A stretch of DNA of 64,000 bases from Mesobacillus maritimus (GTDB taxonomy: Bacteria; Bacillota; Bacilli; Bacillales; Cytobacillaceae), in contig NZ_JAMBNR010000010.1 of the NCBI RefSeq assembly GCF_023715205.1, positions 62,001-126,000 on the forward strand. Reading direction: 5' to 3'. Position 1 is the first letter of the stretch. Each line of letters begins with the position of its first letter. Under the pieces are notes generated by a model, which worked only from the letters and a program-made list of their open reading frames with translations, was not told the DNA's origin and made no database searches. Both the position numbers and the translations under genes were made by a program. Below are positions 41,981 to 50,878 of this stretch, piece by piece.

Positions 41981-43322
41981 CCGCAAAAATGTACGGGAGA
42001 CCGCTTTGGAGCTTTTAGAAAGCATCGAAAAAAATCAAGCGTATAGCAACCTCTTGTTAAATCATGCGATTGAAAAAAACAAAATCGATAAAAAAGACAT
42101 TGGGTTATTGACGGAACTCGTATATGGAACTTTACAACGTAAGTTGACACTTGATTTCTATTTGGCTCCGTTTTTAAAAAATAATCGAAAATTGGAACCT
42201 TGGGTGAAACCTTTATTACAATTGACAGTTTATCAGATGGAATATTTAGACCGAGTACCTGATCGCGCGGCAATTTATGAAGCTGTGGAGATTGCGAAAC
42301 GCCATGGTCATAAAGGGATAGCAAGTATGGTAAACGGTGTTTTACGAAGCTTGCAGCGTGAAGGTCTCCCTTCATTAGAGTCAATTAAAGACCCAGCAAA
42401 ACAAATCGCGATTGCGACCAGTCATCCAGAGTGGCTTGTTAAGCGATGGATCGAACAATTTGGAATGGAAAAAACGAAAGCAATGTGTGAAATCAATCTC
42501 ACAGCTCCACTTCAAACGGCTCGGGTTAATTTAACGAAAATAACAGTTGAAGATTGCATCAAGCGGCTGGAAGAGGAGGGGTATGCGGTCGAAGCTAGTC
42601 CAATTGTTCCAGAAGCGATTAAATGTCTTCGAGGCAATCTTGCTTCTTCGTCGGCTTTTAAGGAAGGGTTACTGACGATTCAAGATGAGAGTTCGATGCT
42701 TGTTGCTCATGCTTTAGGTGTTCAACAAGAAGAGAATATTCTCGATGCTTGTGCAGCTCCTGGAGGAAAGTCCACTCATATTGCAGAGAAACTAGCGAAT
42801 ACAGGGGCCGTTGTTTCCCTCGACTTACATGAACATAAGGTGAAATTGATAAGTCAAAACGCATCCCGTTTAGGATTAGAGAATATTGAATCAAAAAAAC
42901 TAGATAGTCGTAATGTTCAAGAGCATTTTGAACAACAAAGTTTCGATCGAATTCTTCTTGACGCACCATGTTCTGGCCTAGGAGTTATGCGACGCAAGCC
43001 TGATATGAAATATACGAAGAAAGAAGAAGATTTATCTAGGTTGCAAGAAATCCAACTTTCCCTTTTAGAAGCGGTCGCTCCTCTAATCAAAAAAGGTGGA
43101 ACTCTTGTTTATAGTACGTGCACAGTGGACCGTGCTGAGAATCAAGAAACGGTGCAAAAGTTTCTAGAAAAACATCCGGAATTCATAGGCGATTCTTCTG
43201 TTAAAGAAAGAATGCCGGAAGCCATCCGCCCATTAATGAACGGTTTTGACCTTCAAATACTCCCACAAGATTTTGGGTCTGATGGATTTTATATTGCTTG
43301 TATCAAAAGGAAGGTGGACTAA
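41970..43322 (+). CDS. rsmB: 16S rRNA (cytosine-967-C5)-methyltransferase RsmB
   Basis: This 450-residue protein has an N-terminal NusB-like RNA-binding domain (about 1-140) and a SAM-dependent methyltransferase domain. The SAM site is [18 protein letters not shown]. The two catalytic cysteines lie in [15 protein letters not shown] and [17 protein letters not shown]. Start ATG 41970 is inside fmt after TTAGGAGAG. rlmN begins 2 bp after the stop. Confidence 0.96.
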   Translation: MKGNRKNVRETALELLESIEKNQAYSNLLLNHAIEKNKIDKKDIGLLTELVYGTLQRKLTLDFYLAPFLKNNRKLEPWVKPLLQLTVYQMEYLDRVPDRAAIYEAVEIAKRHGHKGIASMVNGVLRSLQREGLPSLESIKDPAKQIAIATSHPEWLVKRWIEQFGMEKTKAMCEINLTAPLQTARVNLTKITVEDCIKRLEEEGYAVEASPIVPEAIKCLRGNLASSSAFKEGLLTIQDESSMLVAHALGVQQEENILDACAAPGGKSTHIAEKLANTGAVVSLDLHEHKVKLISQNASRLGLENIESKKLDSRNVQEHFEQQSFDRILLDAPCSGLGVMRRKPDMKYTKKEEDLSRLQEIQLSLLEAVAPLIKKGGTLVYSTCTVDRAENQETVQKFLEKHPEFIGDSSVKERMPEAIRPLMNGFDLQILPQDFGSDGFYIACIKRKVD

Positions 43323-43324
43323 CC

Positions 43325-44425
43325 ATGACCATGGAACAACCAGCAACGAAGAAACGAAAAACAACAGCATACGAACCGGAAAAGCCTTCCATTTATTCGC
43401 TTCAACTTGATGATTTGAAGGAATGGCTTGTTGCTCAAGGTGACAAAGCTTTTCGTGCTGAACAAATTTTTGATTGGCTCTATAAGAAGAGAGTGACTTC
43501 ATTTGAAGATATGACCAATCTTTCAAAAGCGCTTCGGGATAAACTAGAGGAAAATTTCATTTTAACGACGCTTAATACCATTATCCAACAAACTTCGTCT
43601 GACGGGACGATTAAATTCTTATTTGAACTGCAAGATGGGAAGTCCATTGAGACAGTGTTAATGAGACATGAATATGGAAACTCCGTTTGTGTAACCACTC
43701 AAGTCGGCTGTCGAATCGGCTGTACTTTCTGCGCATCTACGCTTGGAGGGTTAAAGCGAAACCTAGAAGCAGGGGAAATTGTTGCTCAAGTGGTCAAAGT
43801 ACAACAAGCTCTAGATGAAACGAATGAGCGAGTAAGTTCGATCGTCATTATGGGAATTGGTGAACCATTTGATAACTACGACAATATGCTAGCGTTTTTG
43901 AAAATCATGAATCACGAAAAAGCGTTAAACATTGGAGCAAGACATATCACGGTGTCTACAAGTGGAATTATTCCGAAAATCTATCAATTTGCAGATGAAA
44001 ATATGCAGATTAATTTTGCGATTTCGCTTCATGCACCAAATTCTGATTTAAGAAGCAGATTAATGCCAATCAATCGTGCATATAAACTTCCTGATTTGAT
44101 GGATGCTGTTCGCTATTATGTAGATAAAACAGGGCGTCGGATCTCGTTTGAATATGGACTTTTCGGGAATGTAAATGACCAAGTTGAACATGCTGAGGAG
44201 TTAGCAAAGCTTGTGAAAGGGATCAAATGTCATATCAACTTAATCCCAGTAAACTATGTTCCAGAACGTGATTATGTACGAACACCAAAGGCACAAATCT
44301 TCAAGTTTGAAAAAACGTTAAAAGACCGTGGCGTAAATGTTACGATTCGTCGCGAGCAAGGTCATGACATTGACGCAGCTTGTGGACAGCTTCGAGCAAA
44401 GGAACGACAAGAAGAGACGAGGTGA
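43325..44425 (+). CDS. rlmN: 23S rRNA (adenine-2503-C2)-methyltransferase RlmN
   Basis: This radical-SAM enzyme methylates A2503 in 23S rRNA and A37 in some tRNAs. ATG 43325 follows AAGGAAGGTGG; a second ATG is two codons later. The 366-residue product contains the CX3CX2C cluster ([13 protein letters not shown]), [12 protein letters not shown], and the C-terminal Cys in [13 protein letters not shown] that helps resolve the methylated adduct. Nothing suggests the Cfr resistance paralogue. Confidence 0.97.
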   Translation: MTMEQPATKKRKTTAYEPEKPSIYSLQLDDLKEWLVAQGDKAFRAEQIFDWLYKKRVTSFEDMTNLSKALRDKLEENFILTTLNTIIQQTSSDGTIKFLFELQDGKSIETVLMRHEYGNSVCVTTQVGCRIGCTFCASTLGGLKRNLEAGEIVAQVVKVQQALDETNERVSSIVIMGIGEPFDNYDNMLAFLKIMNHEKALNIGARHITVSTSGIIPKIYQFADENMQINFAISLHAPNSDLRSRLMPINRAYKLPDLMDAVRYYVDKTGRRISFEYGLFGNVNDQVEHAEELAKLVKGIKCHINLIPVNYVPERDYVRTPKAQIFKFEKTLKDRGVNVTIRREQGHDIDAACGQLRAKERQEETR

Positions 44426-44429
44426 AAAA

Positions 44430-45179
44430 ATGAACGCTTTTTTCATGACAGATAAGGGAAAGGTTCGCCTTCATAATGAGGATAATGGAGGAGTTTTCAC
44501 CAACCGAGAAGGCCAACACCTTGCCATCGTTGCCGATGGCATGGGTGGCCATCGGGCTGGTGACGTGGCAAGCGAAATGACGATGAGTTTATTAAAAGAA
44601 GAATGGGAAAAAACAGATAGAATTGAAACGGCGGAACAAGCCGTTGAATGGTTGAAAGTAAAAATAAATGATGTGAATAAACTTGTTTTTGAACATGCGC
44701 AAAAAAATATTGAGTGTGAGGGCATGGGCACTACACTTGTAGCCGCGATTTGTACGAAATTATTTGCGACAGTTGCGAATATAGGGGATAGTAGGGGCTA
44801 CATCTTAAATGAAAGTGGCTTACAACAGTTAACCGAGGACCACTCACTTGTGAATGAATTAGTACGTACGGGGCAAATCTCGAAAGAAGATGCTGAGCAT
44901 CATCCGCGTAAAAATGTGTTGCTTCGAGCGCTAGGAACAGAGGAAACAGTTGCTATGGATACGAAAACAATTATGTTTGAAGAGGGTGACCTCCTTTTCC
45001 TATGTTCTGACGGTTTGTCAAACAAAGTTACACAAGCAGAGTTACAAAAAATTCTTACTCATAGTGAATCACTGAATGAAAAGGCTTCCGAATTGATAAC
45101 ACTCGCCAACCTCAACGGTGGAGAAGATAATATTACTCTCGCAATTGTTGAATATTCAGATGGCTCAGAAGGCAGGTGA
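44430..45179 (+). CDS. prpC: PP2C-type serine/threonine phosphatase PrpC
   Basis: This enzyme reverses phosphorylation by PrkC. The 249-residue product is a PPM domain with metal-binding aspartates in VADGMGGHRAGDVASEM, GMGTTLVAAI, NIGDSRGYIL, LCSDGLSNKV and GGEDNITLAIV. ATG 44430 follows GAGGTG; an in-frame ATG at 44337 inside rlmN is not credible. The stop overlaps an in-frame GTG of prkC. The prpC-prkC pair is conserved in Firmicutes. Confidence 0.96.
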   Translation: MNAFFMTDKGKVRLHNEDNGGVFTNREGQHLAIVADGMGGHRAGDVASEMTMSLLKEEWEKTDRIETAEQAVEWLKVKINDVNKLVFEHAQKNIECEGMGTTLVAAICTKLFATVANIGDSRGYILNESGLQQLTEDHSLVNELVRTGQISKEDAEHHPRKNVLLRALGTEETVAMDTKTIMFEEGDLLFLCSDGLSNKVTQAELQKILTHSESLNEKASELITLANLNGGEDNITLAIVEYSDGSEGR

Positions 45180-45184
45180 GTAAG

Positions 45185-47167
45185 ATGATTGGGAAAATAA
45201 TTAGCGGACGGTATAAGATTCTTAGCATGATCGGTGGCGGAGGTATGGCCAATGTCTACCTAGCTCATGACAAAATCCTTGACCGTGACGTAGCTGTCAA
45301 AATGTTAAGACTTGATTTTGTAAACGATGAAGAATTTATTCGTAGATTCCGCCGTGAAGCCCAGTCGGCTACAAGTCTTGCCCATCCAAATATCGTCAGT
45401 ATATATGATGTCGGAGAAGAGGCAGATTTATACTACATAGTTATGGAGTATGTTAGTGGGCAGACATTAAAGCAATACATACTACAACACGCTCCTGTGC
45501 AAATAGACAAAGCGCTTGATATAATGAAACAACTAACATCAGCGATTGCACATGCCCATCAAAATCATATTATTCATCGTGATATTAAACCGCATAATAT
45601 TCTAATAGATGAAAAAGGCAATGTGAAAATTACCGATTTTGGAATTGCCATGGCCTTAAGTGCGACAAGTATTACTCAAACGAACTCGGTATTAGGTTCT
45701 GTTCATTATTTATCGCCCGAACAAGCCAGAGGTGGGATGGTCAATAATAAATCAGATATTTATTCTCTCGGGATTGTCATGTTTGAGTTGTTAACAGGAA
45801 GACTTCCATTTTCTGGTGACTCTGCTGTTTCCATTGCTTTAAAGCATTTACAATCAGAAACTCCATCTTTACGAAGATGGAATCCTGAAATTCCCCAAAG
45901 CGTAGAAAACGTTGTGTTGAAAGCAACAGCGAAAGATCCCTTTCATCGTTATGATGACGTATATGAGATGGAAGAAGATATCAGGACATCTCTTGACCCT
46001 GAAAGGGTAAATGAAAGCAAATTTACGATTCCAGATGATGATGAGGCAACGAAAGCGATTCCTGTTATTACGGAAGATCAATTCGAGCGGAATCTAGATC
46101 ATACGATTATCAGAGGCAACGAAGAGTCTGAAGCAGATCAGCAGAAACCAAAGAAAAAAGGGAAGAAACCCAAGAAGGAAAAGGAAAAGAAAAAACGGAA
46201 AAAATGGCCAGTTGTTTTAACCACCATTTTTGCTTTGCTAATAGCTGCCGCGTTTTTGCTTGTCGTCTATGGACCAGATTGGTTTGGCCCTAAAGAAATT
46301 ACGGTTCCTGATCTTGAGGGAGTGGAGTATGATGACGCAAAAAGTGAACTAGAGTCTGCTGGTTTTCTTATTGGGGATAAAATAGAAAATAGTGATGAGA
46401 ATATTGAGGAAGGTCATGTTATCAAGACAATTCCAAAAGCTGGAGAAAAGGCAAAAGAGGGCAAAGAGATTGACGTATATGTTAGTCTTGGAAAAGAAAA
46501 GATGGAGTTTTCCGATTATCGTGGTCGAAAGTATGATGAAACCGTTCGTAGACTTGAGAGTTACAACTTCAAAGACATTGTTCAAATGGAAGAATTCGAT
46601 GATAGCGAACCAGGAACCATTCTTGATCAGGAACCGGATTCTGGAGAGATGGTTATCCCGGGTGAAACCATTATTGAATTTACAGTAAGCAAAGGTCCTG
46701 AATTAATTTCTTTACTAGATTTAAGGGGTTACAATCAAAAAGCGTTGAATGATTATGCTGCTAACGCCGGCCTTGTGATCGATACAACGGAAGAATACCA
46801 TGACAGCGTTCCAGAAGGGGAAGTCATTTCACAGGATCCTGCACCTAATACAAAGCTAAAAGAAGGTAGCACTGTGAAAGTAGTCATCTCTTTAGGAAAA
46901 AAAGAAGAGCCAACCCCACAAACGATTACAGAGGATATTACCATTCCTTATGACGAAAGTTTAGAGGGAGAACCGCAGACGGTGCAAATTCATATTGAGG
47001 ATATGAACCATAACGATATAAAAGTTCCTGCAGAGACGTTTGAAATTAAAGAAAATACAACTCGAAAAATTGAATTAATTATTCCACCTGGTGGAAAAGC
47101 GATGTTCCAGGTTATAAGTAATGGAGAAGTGATTCTAGAGGATGAGTATGAGTATTCAGAACAATGA
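45185..47167 (+). CDS. prkC: Membrane serine/threonine kinase PrkC with PASTA domains
   Basis: PrkC senses muropeptides and beta-lactams at the cell surface and controls germination and wall metabolism. The 660-residue product has an N-terminal kinase (GGGGMANVY, invariant Lys in DVAVKML, HRDIKPHNIL, DFGIA). A very Lys-rich juxtamembrane region precedes one membrane helix (about 340-361). Three extracellular PASTA repeats follow (starting near ITVPDLEG, MEFSDYRG and ISLLDLRG), then a C-terminal Ig-like region. ATG 45185 gives MIGKIISGRY as in homologues; GTG 45176 is less likely. Confidence 0.96.
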   Translation: MIGKIISGRYKILSMIGGGGMANVYLAHDKILDRDVAVKMLRLDFVNDEEFIRRFRREAQSATSLAHPNIVSIYDVGEEADLYYIVMEYVSGQTLKQYILQHAPVQIDKALDIMKQLTSAIAHAHQNHIIHRDIKPHNILIDEKGNVKITDFGIAMALSATSITQTNSVLGSVHYLSPEQARGGMVNNKSDIYSLGIVMFELLTGRLPFSGDSAVSIALKHLQSETPSLRRWNPEIPQSVENVVLKATAKDPFHRYDDVYEMEEDIRTSLDPERVNESKFTIPDDDEATKAIPVITEDQFERNLDHTIIRGNEESEADQQKPKKKGKKPKKEKEKKKRKKWPVVLTTIFALLIAAAFLLVVYGPDWFGPKEITVPDLEGVEYDDAKSELESAGFLIGDKIENSDENIEEGHVIKTIPKAGEKAKEGKEIDVYVSLGKEKMEFSDYRGRKYDETVRRLESYNFKDIVQMEEFDDSEPGTILDQEPDSGEMVIPGETIIEFTVSKGPELISLLDLRGYNQKALNDYAANAGLVIDTTEEYHDSVPEGEVISQDPAPNTKLKEGSTVKVVISLGKKEEPTPQTITEDITIPYDESLEGEPQTVQIHIEDMNHNDIKVPAETFEIKENTTRKIELIIPPGGKAMFQVISNGEVILEDEYEYSEQ

Positions 47168-47185
47168 TTGTACAGGAGTGATGCT

Positions 47186-48067
47186 ATGCCGCAGGGCAAA
47201 ATTGTCAAAGCTTTAAGTGGCTTTTATTATGTTCTTGGAGAGGAAGGATTGGTTCAGTGCCGAGGACGTGGTGTATTTCGAAAAAATAAAGTGAATCCGC
47301 TTGTTGGCGATGAAGTCGTCTATCAAGCCGAAAATAGCACAGAAGGTTATATCATGGAAGTAAAAGAAAGAAGAAATGAGTTGGTTCGACCACCAATTGC
47401 GAACGTCGACCAAGCGATTCTCGTTTTTTCCGCTGTTGAACCGGAATTTAGTACGGCATTATTAGACCGGTTCCTTGTTCTTGTGGAATACAACCATATT
47501 CAGCCGTTAATTGTGATTACCAAGGTAGATCTACTTGAAGAGGGATTAACGGTTTTGGAGCAATATGCGAGCGATTATCGTGAAGCAGGATATGACGTGA
47601 TCTTTACATCTTCTGAAACCGCACAAGGCTTAGAGGATTTATCGCCCTATCTTGCAGGGAAAATCTCTGTTTTTGCTGGACAGTCCGGGGTAGGGAAATC
47701 TTCTTTATTAAATGCGTTAGAGCCTGAGTTGGAACTCAAAACCAATGATATCTCCCAACATTTAGGGAGAGGGCGACATACAACTAGACATGTAGAGCTT
47801 ATTAATATCGGAAACAGTGGTTTAGTCGCAGATACTCCTGGTTTTAGCTCATTGGAGTTCACTGATATTGAAGCAACTGATTTAAACTATTGTTTCCCTG
47901 ATATTGAAAGGATTAGTGAAAACTGCAAATTTAGAGGATGCTTACATGTCTCTGAGCCAAAATGTGCGGTAAAAGCAGCGGTGGAAGCAGAAGAACTGCC
48001 AACCTATCGTTATGAGCATTACAAAGACTTTTTACAAGAAATAAAAGATAGAAAGCCGAGGTATTAA
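47186..48067 (+). CDS. rsgA: Ribosome small subunit-dependent GTPase RsgA
   Basis: RsgA helps mature the 30S subunit and is inhibited by (p)ppGpp. The 293-residue circularly permuted GTPase has an N-terminal OB fold (about 1-65) and G motifs in the order G4 (ITKVDL), G1 (GQSGVGKSSLLNAL) and G3 (DTPGF). A zinc motif follows with C-x5-C-x-H-x5-C (ENCKFRGCLHVSEPKCAVK). ATG 47186 follows AGGAGTG. It is co-transcribed with prkC and rpe. Confidence 0.97.
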   Translation: MPQGKIVKALSGFYYVLGEEGLVQCRGRGVFRKNKVNPLVGDEVVYQAENSTEGYIMEVKERRNELVRPPIANVDQAILVFSAVEPEFSTALLDRFLVLVEYNHIQPLIVITKVDLLEEGLTVLEQYASDYREAGYDVIFTSSETAQGLEDLSPYLAGKISVFAGQSGVGKSSLLNALEPELELKTNDISQHLGRGRHTTRHVELINIGNSGLVADTPGFSSLEFTDIEATDLNYCFPDIERISENCKFRGCLHVSEPKCAVKAAVEAEELPTYRYEHYKDFLQEIKDRKPRY

Positions 48068-48069
48068 GT

Positions 48070-48714
48070 ATGGTTAAAATTGCACCTTCGATTTTATCAG
48101 CCGATTTTTCTCGACTAGGGGAAGAAATCAAGGATGTAGAACAAGGGGGAGCGGATTATATTCATGTGGATGTAATGGACGGACATTTTGTGCCCAACAT
48201 TACAATAGGCTCGTTAATTGTGGATGCGATTCGTCCGGTCACAAAATTACCGCTTGATGTCCATTTAATGATTGAGAATCCGGACCAGTATATTGAGGAT
48301 TTTGCAAAAGCAGGAGCGGATTACATAACCGTTCATGTGGAGGCTTGCCGTCATTTACACAGAACGATTCATCAGATTAAATCATTGGGAGTTAAAGCAG
48401 GAGTCGTTTTGAACCCGGCAACTCCAGTGGAGTCAATTACTTCGATTATTGATGATGTGGATATGGTATTGTTAATGACTGTAAATCCAGGGTTTGGCGG
48501 TCAAAAATTTATCCATTCTGTTTTACCTAAAATTCGTCAAGTTCATAATCTCGCGGCAGCGCGAGGTCTAGATATTGAAATTGAAGTCGATGGTGGCGTA
48601 AATGAAGAAACGGCTAAGCTATGTATTGAGGCTGGAGCTAATGTCCTTGTCGCTGGTTCTGCTGTTTATAACAACAAAGACAGAGGGCAAGCAATCGCCG
48701 CTTTGCGACAATGA
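48070..48714 (+). CDS. rpe: Ribulose-phosphate 3-epimerase
   Basis: This enzyme interconverts ribulose 5-phosphate and xylulose 5-phosphate in the pentose phosphate pathway. The 214-residue TIM barrel has SILSADFSRLGEEI, HVDVMDGHFVPN, LDVHLMIENP and the C-terminal phosphate site EVDGGVNEETAKL. The metal-ligand His and Asp positions are present. It starts 2 bp past rsgA and is followed by a terminator. Confidence 0.97.
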   Translation: MVKIAPSILSADFSRLGEEIKDVEQGGADYIHVDVMDGHFVPNITIGSLIVDAIRPVTKLPLDVHLMIENPDQYIEDFAKAGADYITVHVEACRHLHRTIHQIKSLGVKAGVVLNPATPVESITSIIDDVDMVLLMTVNPGFGGQKFIHSVLPKIRQVHNLAAARGLDIEIEVDGGVNEETAKLCIEAGANVLVAGSAVYNNKDRGQAIAALRQ

Positions 48715-48715
48715 C

Positions 48716-48755
48716 CAAAAAGGAACTGACATCAAAATGTTCAGTTCCTTTTTTA
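48716..48755 (+). terminator. Intrinsic terminator of rpe
   Basis: AAAAAGGAACTGA and TCAGTTCCTTTTT flank a CATCAAAATGT loop, with a T run. Confidence 0.88.
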
Positions 48756-48977
48756 GTAGACCATTTTTAATCTTTTTGTGCATTAAAAACGGAGTACATA
48801 AGCCAATATCGGTTGGAAGGTTGATTTTGAACGGAAATGAACAACACCGTTGATGATCACGGCTTTTTTAATAACAGTGGGAAATTCATTTTTAACCTAC
48901 AAATGTCTTCGTCCACGGTGAAATTGGAAGTAGATTTAATAACAATCTTTATAAAGACTAAAATGGGGTGGAAGCAG

Positions 48978-49625
48978 ATGATTATTAACCTTCTTGGGGG
49001 AGGACCTGATCGATATCTCCCGGAAATCAGCCAAGTTGCAGAGGAAGACCAGCGCTGGATTGGTGTAGATAGGGGAGTTTTTACGTTATTGTCGAAAGGA
49101 ATTCAACCTTATGCAGCATTTGGAGATTTTGACTCTGTTAACGAACAAGAGTGGCAGCGAATCGAACGTTCTGTAAAAAATGTCCAGATTTATAGACCAG
49201 AGAAAGATCAAACAGATATGGAACTAGCTTTAGATTGGGCTCTTGCTCGAGAACCTAATCGGATTCACCTTTATGGAGCTACAGGTGGAAGATTGGATCA
49301 CTTTTTCGGGAATATTCAACTTTTGTTAAAAGCTGAATTGCAAAAAAAGCGTACACACATTGAGATGATTGATACTCAAAATCATGTTTATGTTAAAGGT
49401 GCTGGAAGACATAAAATTGAAAAAAAAGAGGATCAGGAATATATTTCTTTTATCCCCGTAACTCCTGAAATAAAGGGGCTGACACTCGAAGGGTTCAAAT
49501 ACCCACTCACTAATAGTCATATTTCTTTTGGTTCAACACTATGTATAAGTAATGAACTAGTAACCGATTCTGGTACTTTTTCTTTTTCAGAAGGCATATT
49601 AATGGTGATAAGAAGCAAGGATTGA
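48978..49625 (+). CDS. thiN: Thiamine pyrophosphokinase
   Basis: This enzyme transfers pyrophosphate from ATP to thiamine, giving thiamine diphosphate. The 215-residue product has AFGDFDSV, EKDQTDMELALDWAL and GATGGRLDHFFGNIQLL in the catalytic domain. A C-terminal thiamine-binding beta domain contains GFKYPL and GSTLCISNEL. ATG 48978 matches the family start (MIINLLGGGP). ATG 48963 would add five residues and is an alternative; starts further upstream lack support. A ~220-bp spacer after the rpe terminator suggests its own promoter. Confidence 0.95.
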   Translation: MIINLLGGGPDRYLPEISQVAEEDQRWIGVDRGVFTLLSKGIQPYAAFGDFDSVNEQEWQRIERSVKNVQIYRPEKDQTDMELALDWALAREPNRIHLYGATGGRLDHFFGNIQLLLKAELQKKRTHIEMIDTQNHVYVKGAGRHKIEKKEDQEYISFIPVTPEIKGLTLEGFKYPLTNSHISFGSTLCISNELVTDSGTFSFSEGILMVIRSKD

Positions 49626-49721
49626 AATGTCTTCTTCTTAAGCAATTATTTCTACTTCCTGAATATAATGTATAGGCGAAAATTCTTCAGCTTGGTTTTT
49701 AGGACAGTGAGGAGGGACATG

Positions 49722-49802
49722 ATGAAGTTTTATACAATTAAACTACCAAAAGTATTAGGTGGTCTTGTCAAAGCGATGTTGGGTGCCTTTAAAAAGGGTT
49801 AA
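49722..49802 (+). CDS. spoVM: Spore coat-anchoring peptide SpoVM
   Basis: This 26-residue amphipathic peptide recognises the convex outer forespore membrane and anchors the coat ATPase SpoIVA. Translation gives MKFYTIKLPK, then VLGGLVKAMLGAF, ending KKG. It differs from the B. subtilis peptide only by conservative changes and keeps Pro9, the helix and the basic face. GGAGGG is 5 nt upstream of ATG 49722; another ATG directly precedes it at 49719 but is too close to the SD. The position between thiN and rpmB is conserved. It was too short for routine ORF calling. Confidence 0.96.
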   Translation: MKFYTIKLPKVLGGLVKAMLGAFKKG

Positions 49803-49826
49803 TAAAGCAGGGTCATAAAATCAATG

Positions 49827-49860
49827 GAGCATCCGTGTAACAAACGGGTGCTTTATTTTT
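49827..49860 (+). terminator. Terminator of spoVM
   Basis: AGCATCCGT and ACGGGTGCT flank GTAACAA, followed by TTATTTTT. The sequence is almost the reverse complement of the rpmB terminator about 80 bp away. Confidence 0.82.
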
Positions 49861-49907
49861 AGGCGATGCTGAATATAGAGCCGAAAAAGACGAGTCTAAT
49901 GAAAGAA

Positions 49908-49944
49908 ATAAAAAAGCACCCGTTAGACGGATGCTTTTTCTTGT
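49908..49944 (-). terminator. Terminator of rpmB
   Basis: On the minus strand, AAGCATCCGT and ACGGGTGCTT flank CTA and are followed by a T run. It lies about 44 bp past the rpmB stop. Confidence 0.85.
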
Positions 49945-49987
49945 TTAATTTCAACGTCTAGTCCCGTGGAAAAGACGTTTCATATCA

Positions 49988-50176
49988 TTAAACGCGTTCA
50001 ACTTTACCTGATTTTAAAGCTCTTGCAGATACCCAAACACGCTTAGGCTTTCCGTCTACAAGAATGCGAACTTTTTGAAGGTTAGCACCCCAAGTACGCT
50101 TGTTAGCGTTCATTGCGTGGGAACGAGCGTTACCTGAACGAGTTCCTTTACCAGTTACAACACATTTACGTGGCAT
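49988..50176 (-). CDS. rpmB: 50S ribosomal protein L28
   Basis: This 62-residue ribosomal protein ([20 protein letters not shown]...) has the conserved [34 protein letters not shown] core. Only one Cys is present, so this is the zinc-free (C-minus) form, or close to it. GGAGGG lies 8 nt upstream on the minus strand. It converges with spoVM and diverges from yloU, as in B. subtilis. Confidence 0.98.
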   Translation of the reverse strand: MPRKCVVTGKGTRSGNARSHAMNANKRTWGANLQKVRILVDGKPKRVWVSARALKSGKVERV

Positions 50177-50477
50177 GTTTATTTCCCTCCTTACTTACGT
50201 AAGCTAATACTATTTCGATGCAAAAGTGCATTTTTTCGTCAGAACATCTAATCAAAGGGTTGGTACCGTAATTCTGACTGTCAAACATACTTTAATAATT
50301 TATCACACAAATTTTTTAAATGCAATACTCTTGATGAAAGCTTATCAAGAAAAAAGCCTTGACATATTGGATGAATTCTTGCTCAATAATAAGATGGGGA
50401 CAGAATGACTTTTAAATTAATCGCGCTTATAGTAAAATGGCTGTAGTCTATAGCATTTTCCAAAAGGGGGAACGACC
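50177..50477. other. Divergent rpmB-yloU intergenic region
   Basis: Promoters for rpmB (minus) and yloU (plus) must lie here, but none matches consensus well enough to call. TTGACA at 50359-50364 has no clear -10 at normal spacing. A small dyad ATGCA-AAAG-TGCAT (50218-50231) followed by Ts sits upstream of rpmB. No gene is credible. Confidence 0.5.
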
Positions 50478-50840
50478 ATGTCCATTGAATTACAAACAAA
50501 GTACGGACAAATTGATATATCGAACGATGTAATTGCTACAATTGCAGGCGGTGCCGCAGTTGATTGTTATGGCATTGTTGGAATGGCTTCAAAGCATCAG
50601 TTAAAAGACGGAATTGCTGAAATCCTACGCAAAGAAAATTTTTCACGTGGGATTGTCGTTCGCCAAGAAGACGAAGAAGTACATATTGATATGTATATAA
50701 TTGTAAGTTATGGAACGAAAATTTCTGAAGTTGCCCATCAAGTTCAATCCAAAGTGAAATATACGCTCAACCAAACGGTTGGACTTGCGGTTGATTCGGT
50801 TAATATTTACGTTCAAGGAGTTCGAGTAACGAATCCGTAA
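50478..50840 (+). CDS. yloU: Asp23/Gls24 family envelope stress-response protein
   Basis: This 120-residue single-domain protein of the Asp23/Gls24 family has IAGGAAVDCYGIVGMAS, VVRQEDEEVHIDMYIIVSYG and VGLAVDSVNIYVQGVRV. Members are linked to cell-envelope stress, and YloU is regularly paired with fakA; the precise role is unknown. ATG 50478 follows AAAAGGGGGAA. fakA starts 38 bp downstream. Confidence 0.93.
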   Translation: MSIELQTKYGQIDISNDVIATIAGGAAVDCYGIVGMASKHQLKDGIAEILRKENFSRGIVVRQEDEEVHIDMYIIVSYGTKISEVAHQVQSKVKYTLNQTVGLAVDSVNIYVQGVRVTNP

Positions 50841-50878
50841 GTTCGCTTACCCGAGCCCTATGTGAGGAGGAAAGGTTT

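Noticed and set aside
50226-50408. 60-codon open frame upstream of yloU
   Set aside because: It has no SD, its composition is unlike a protein, and it lies in the divergent promoter region.
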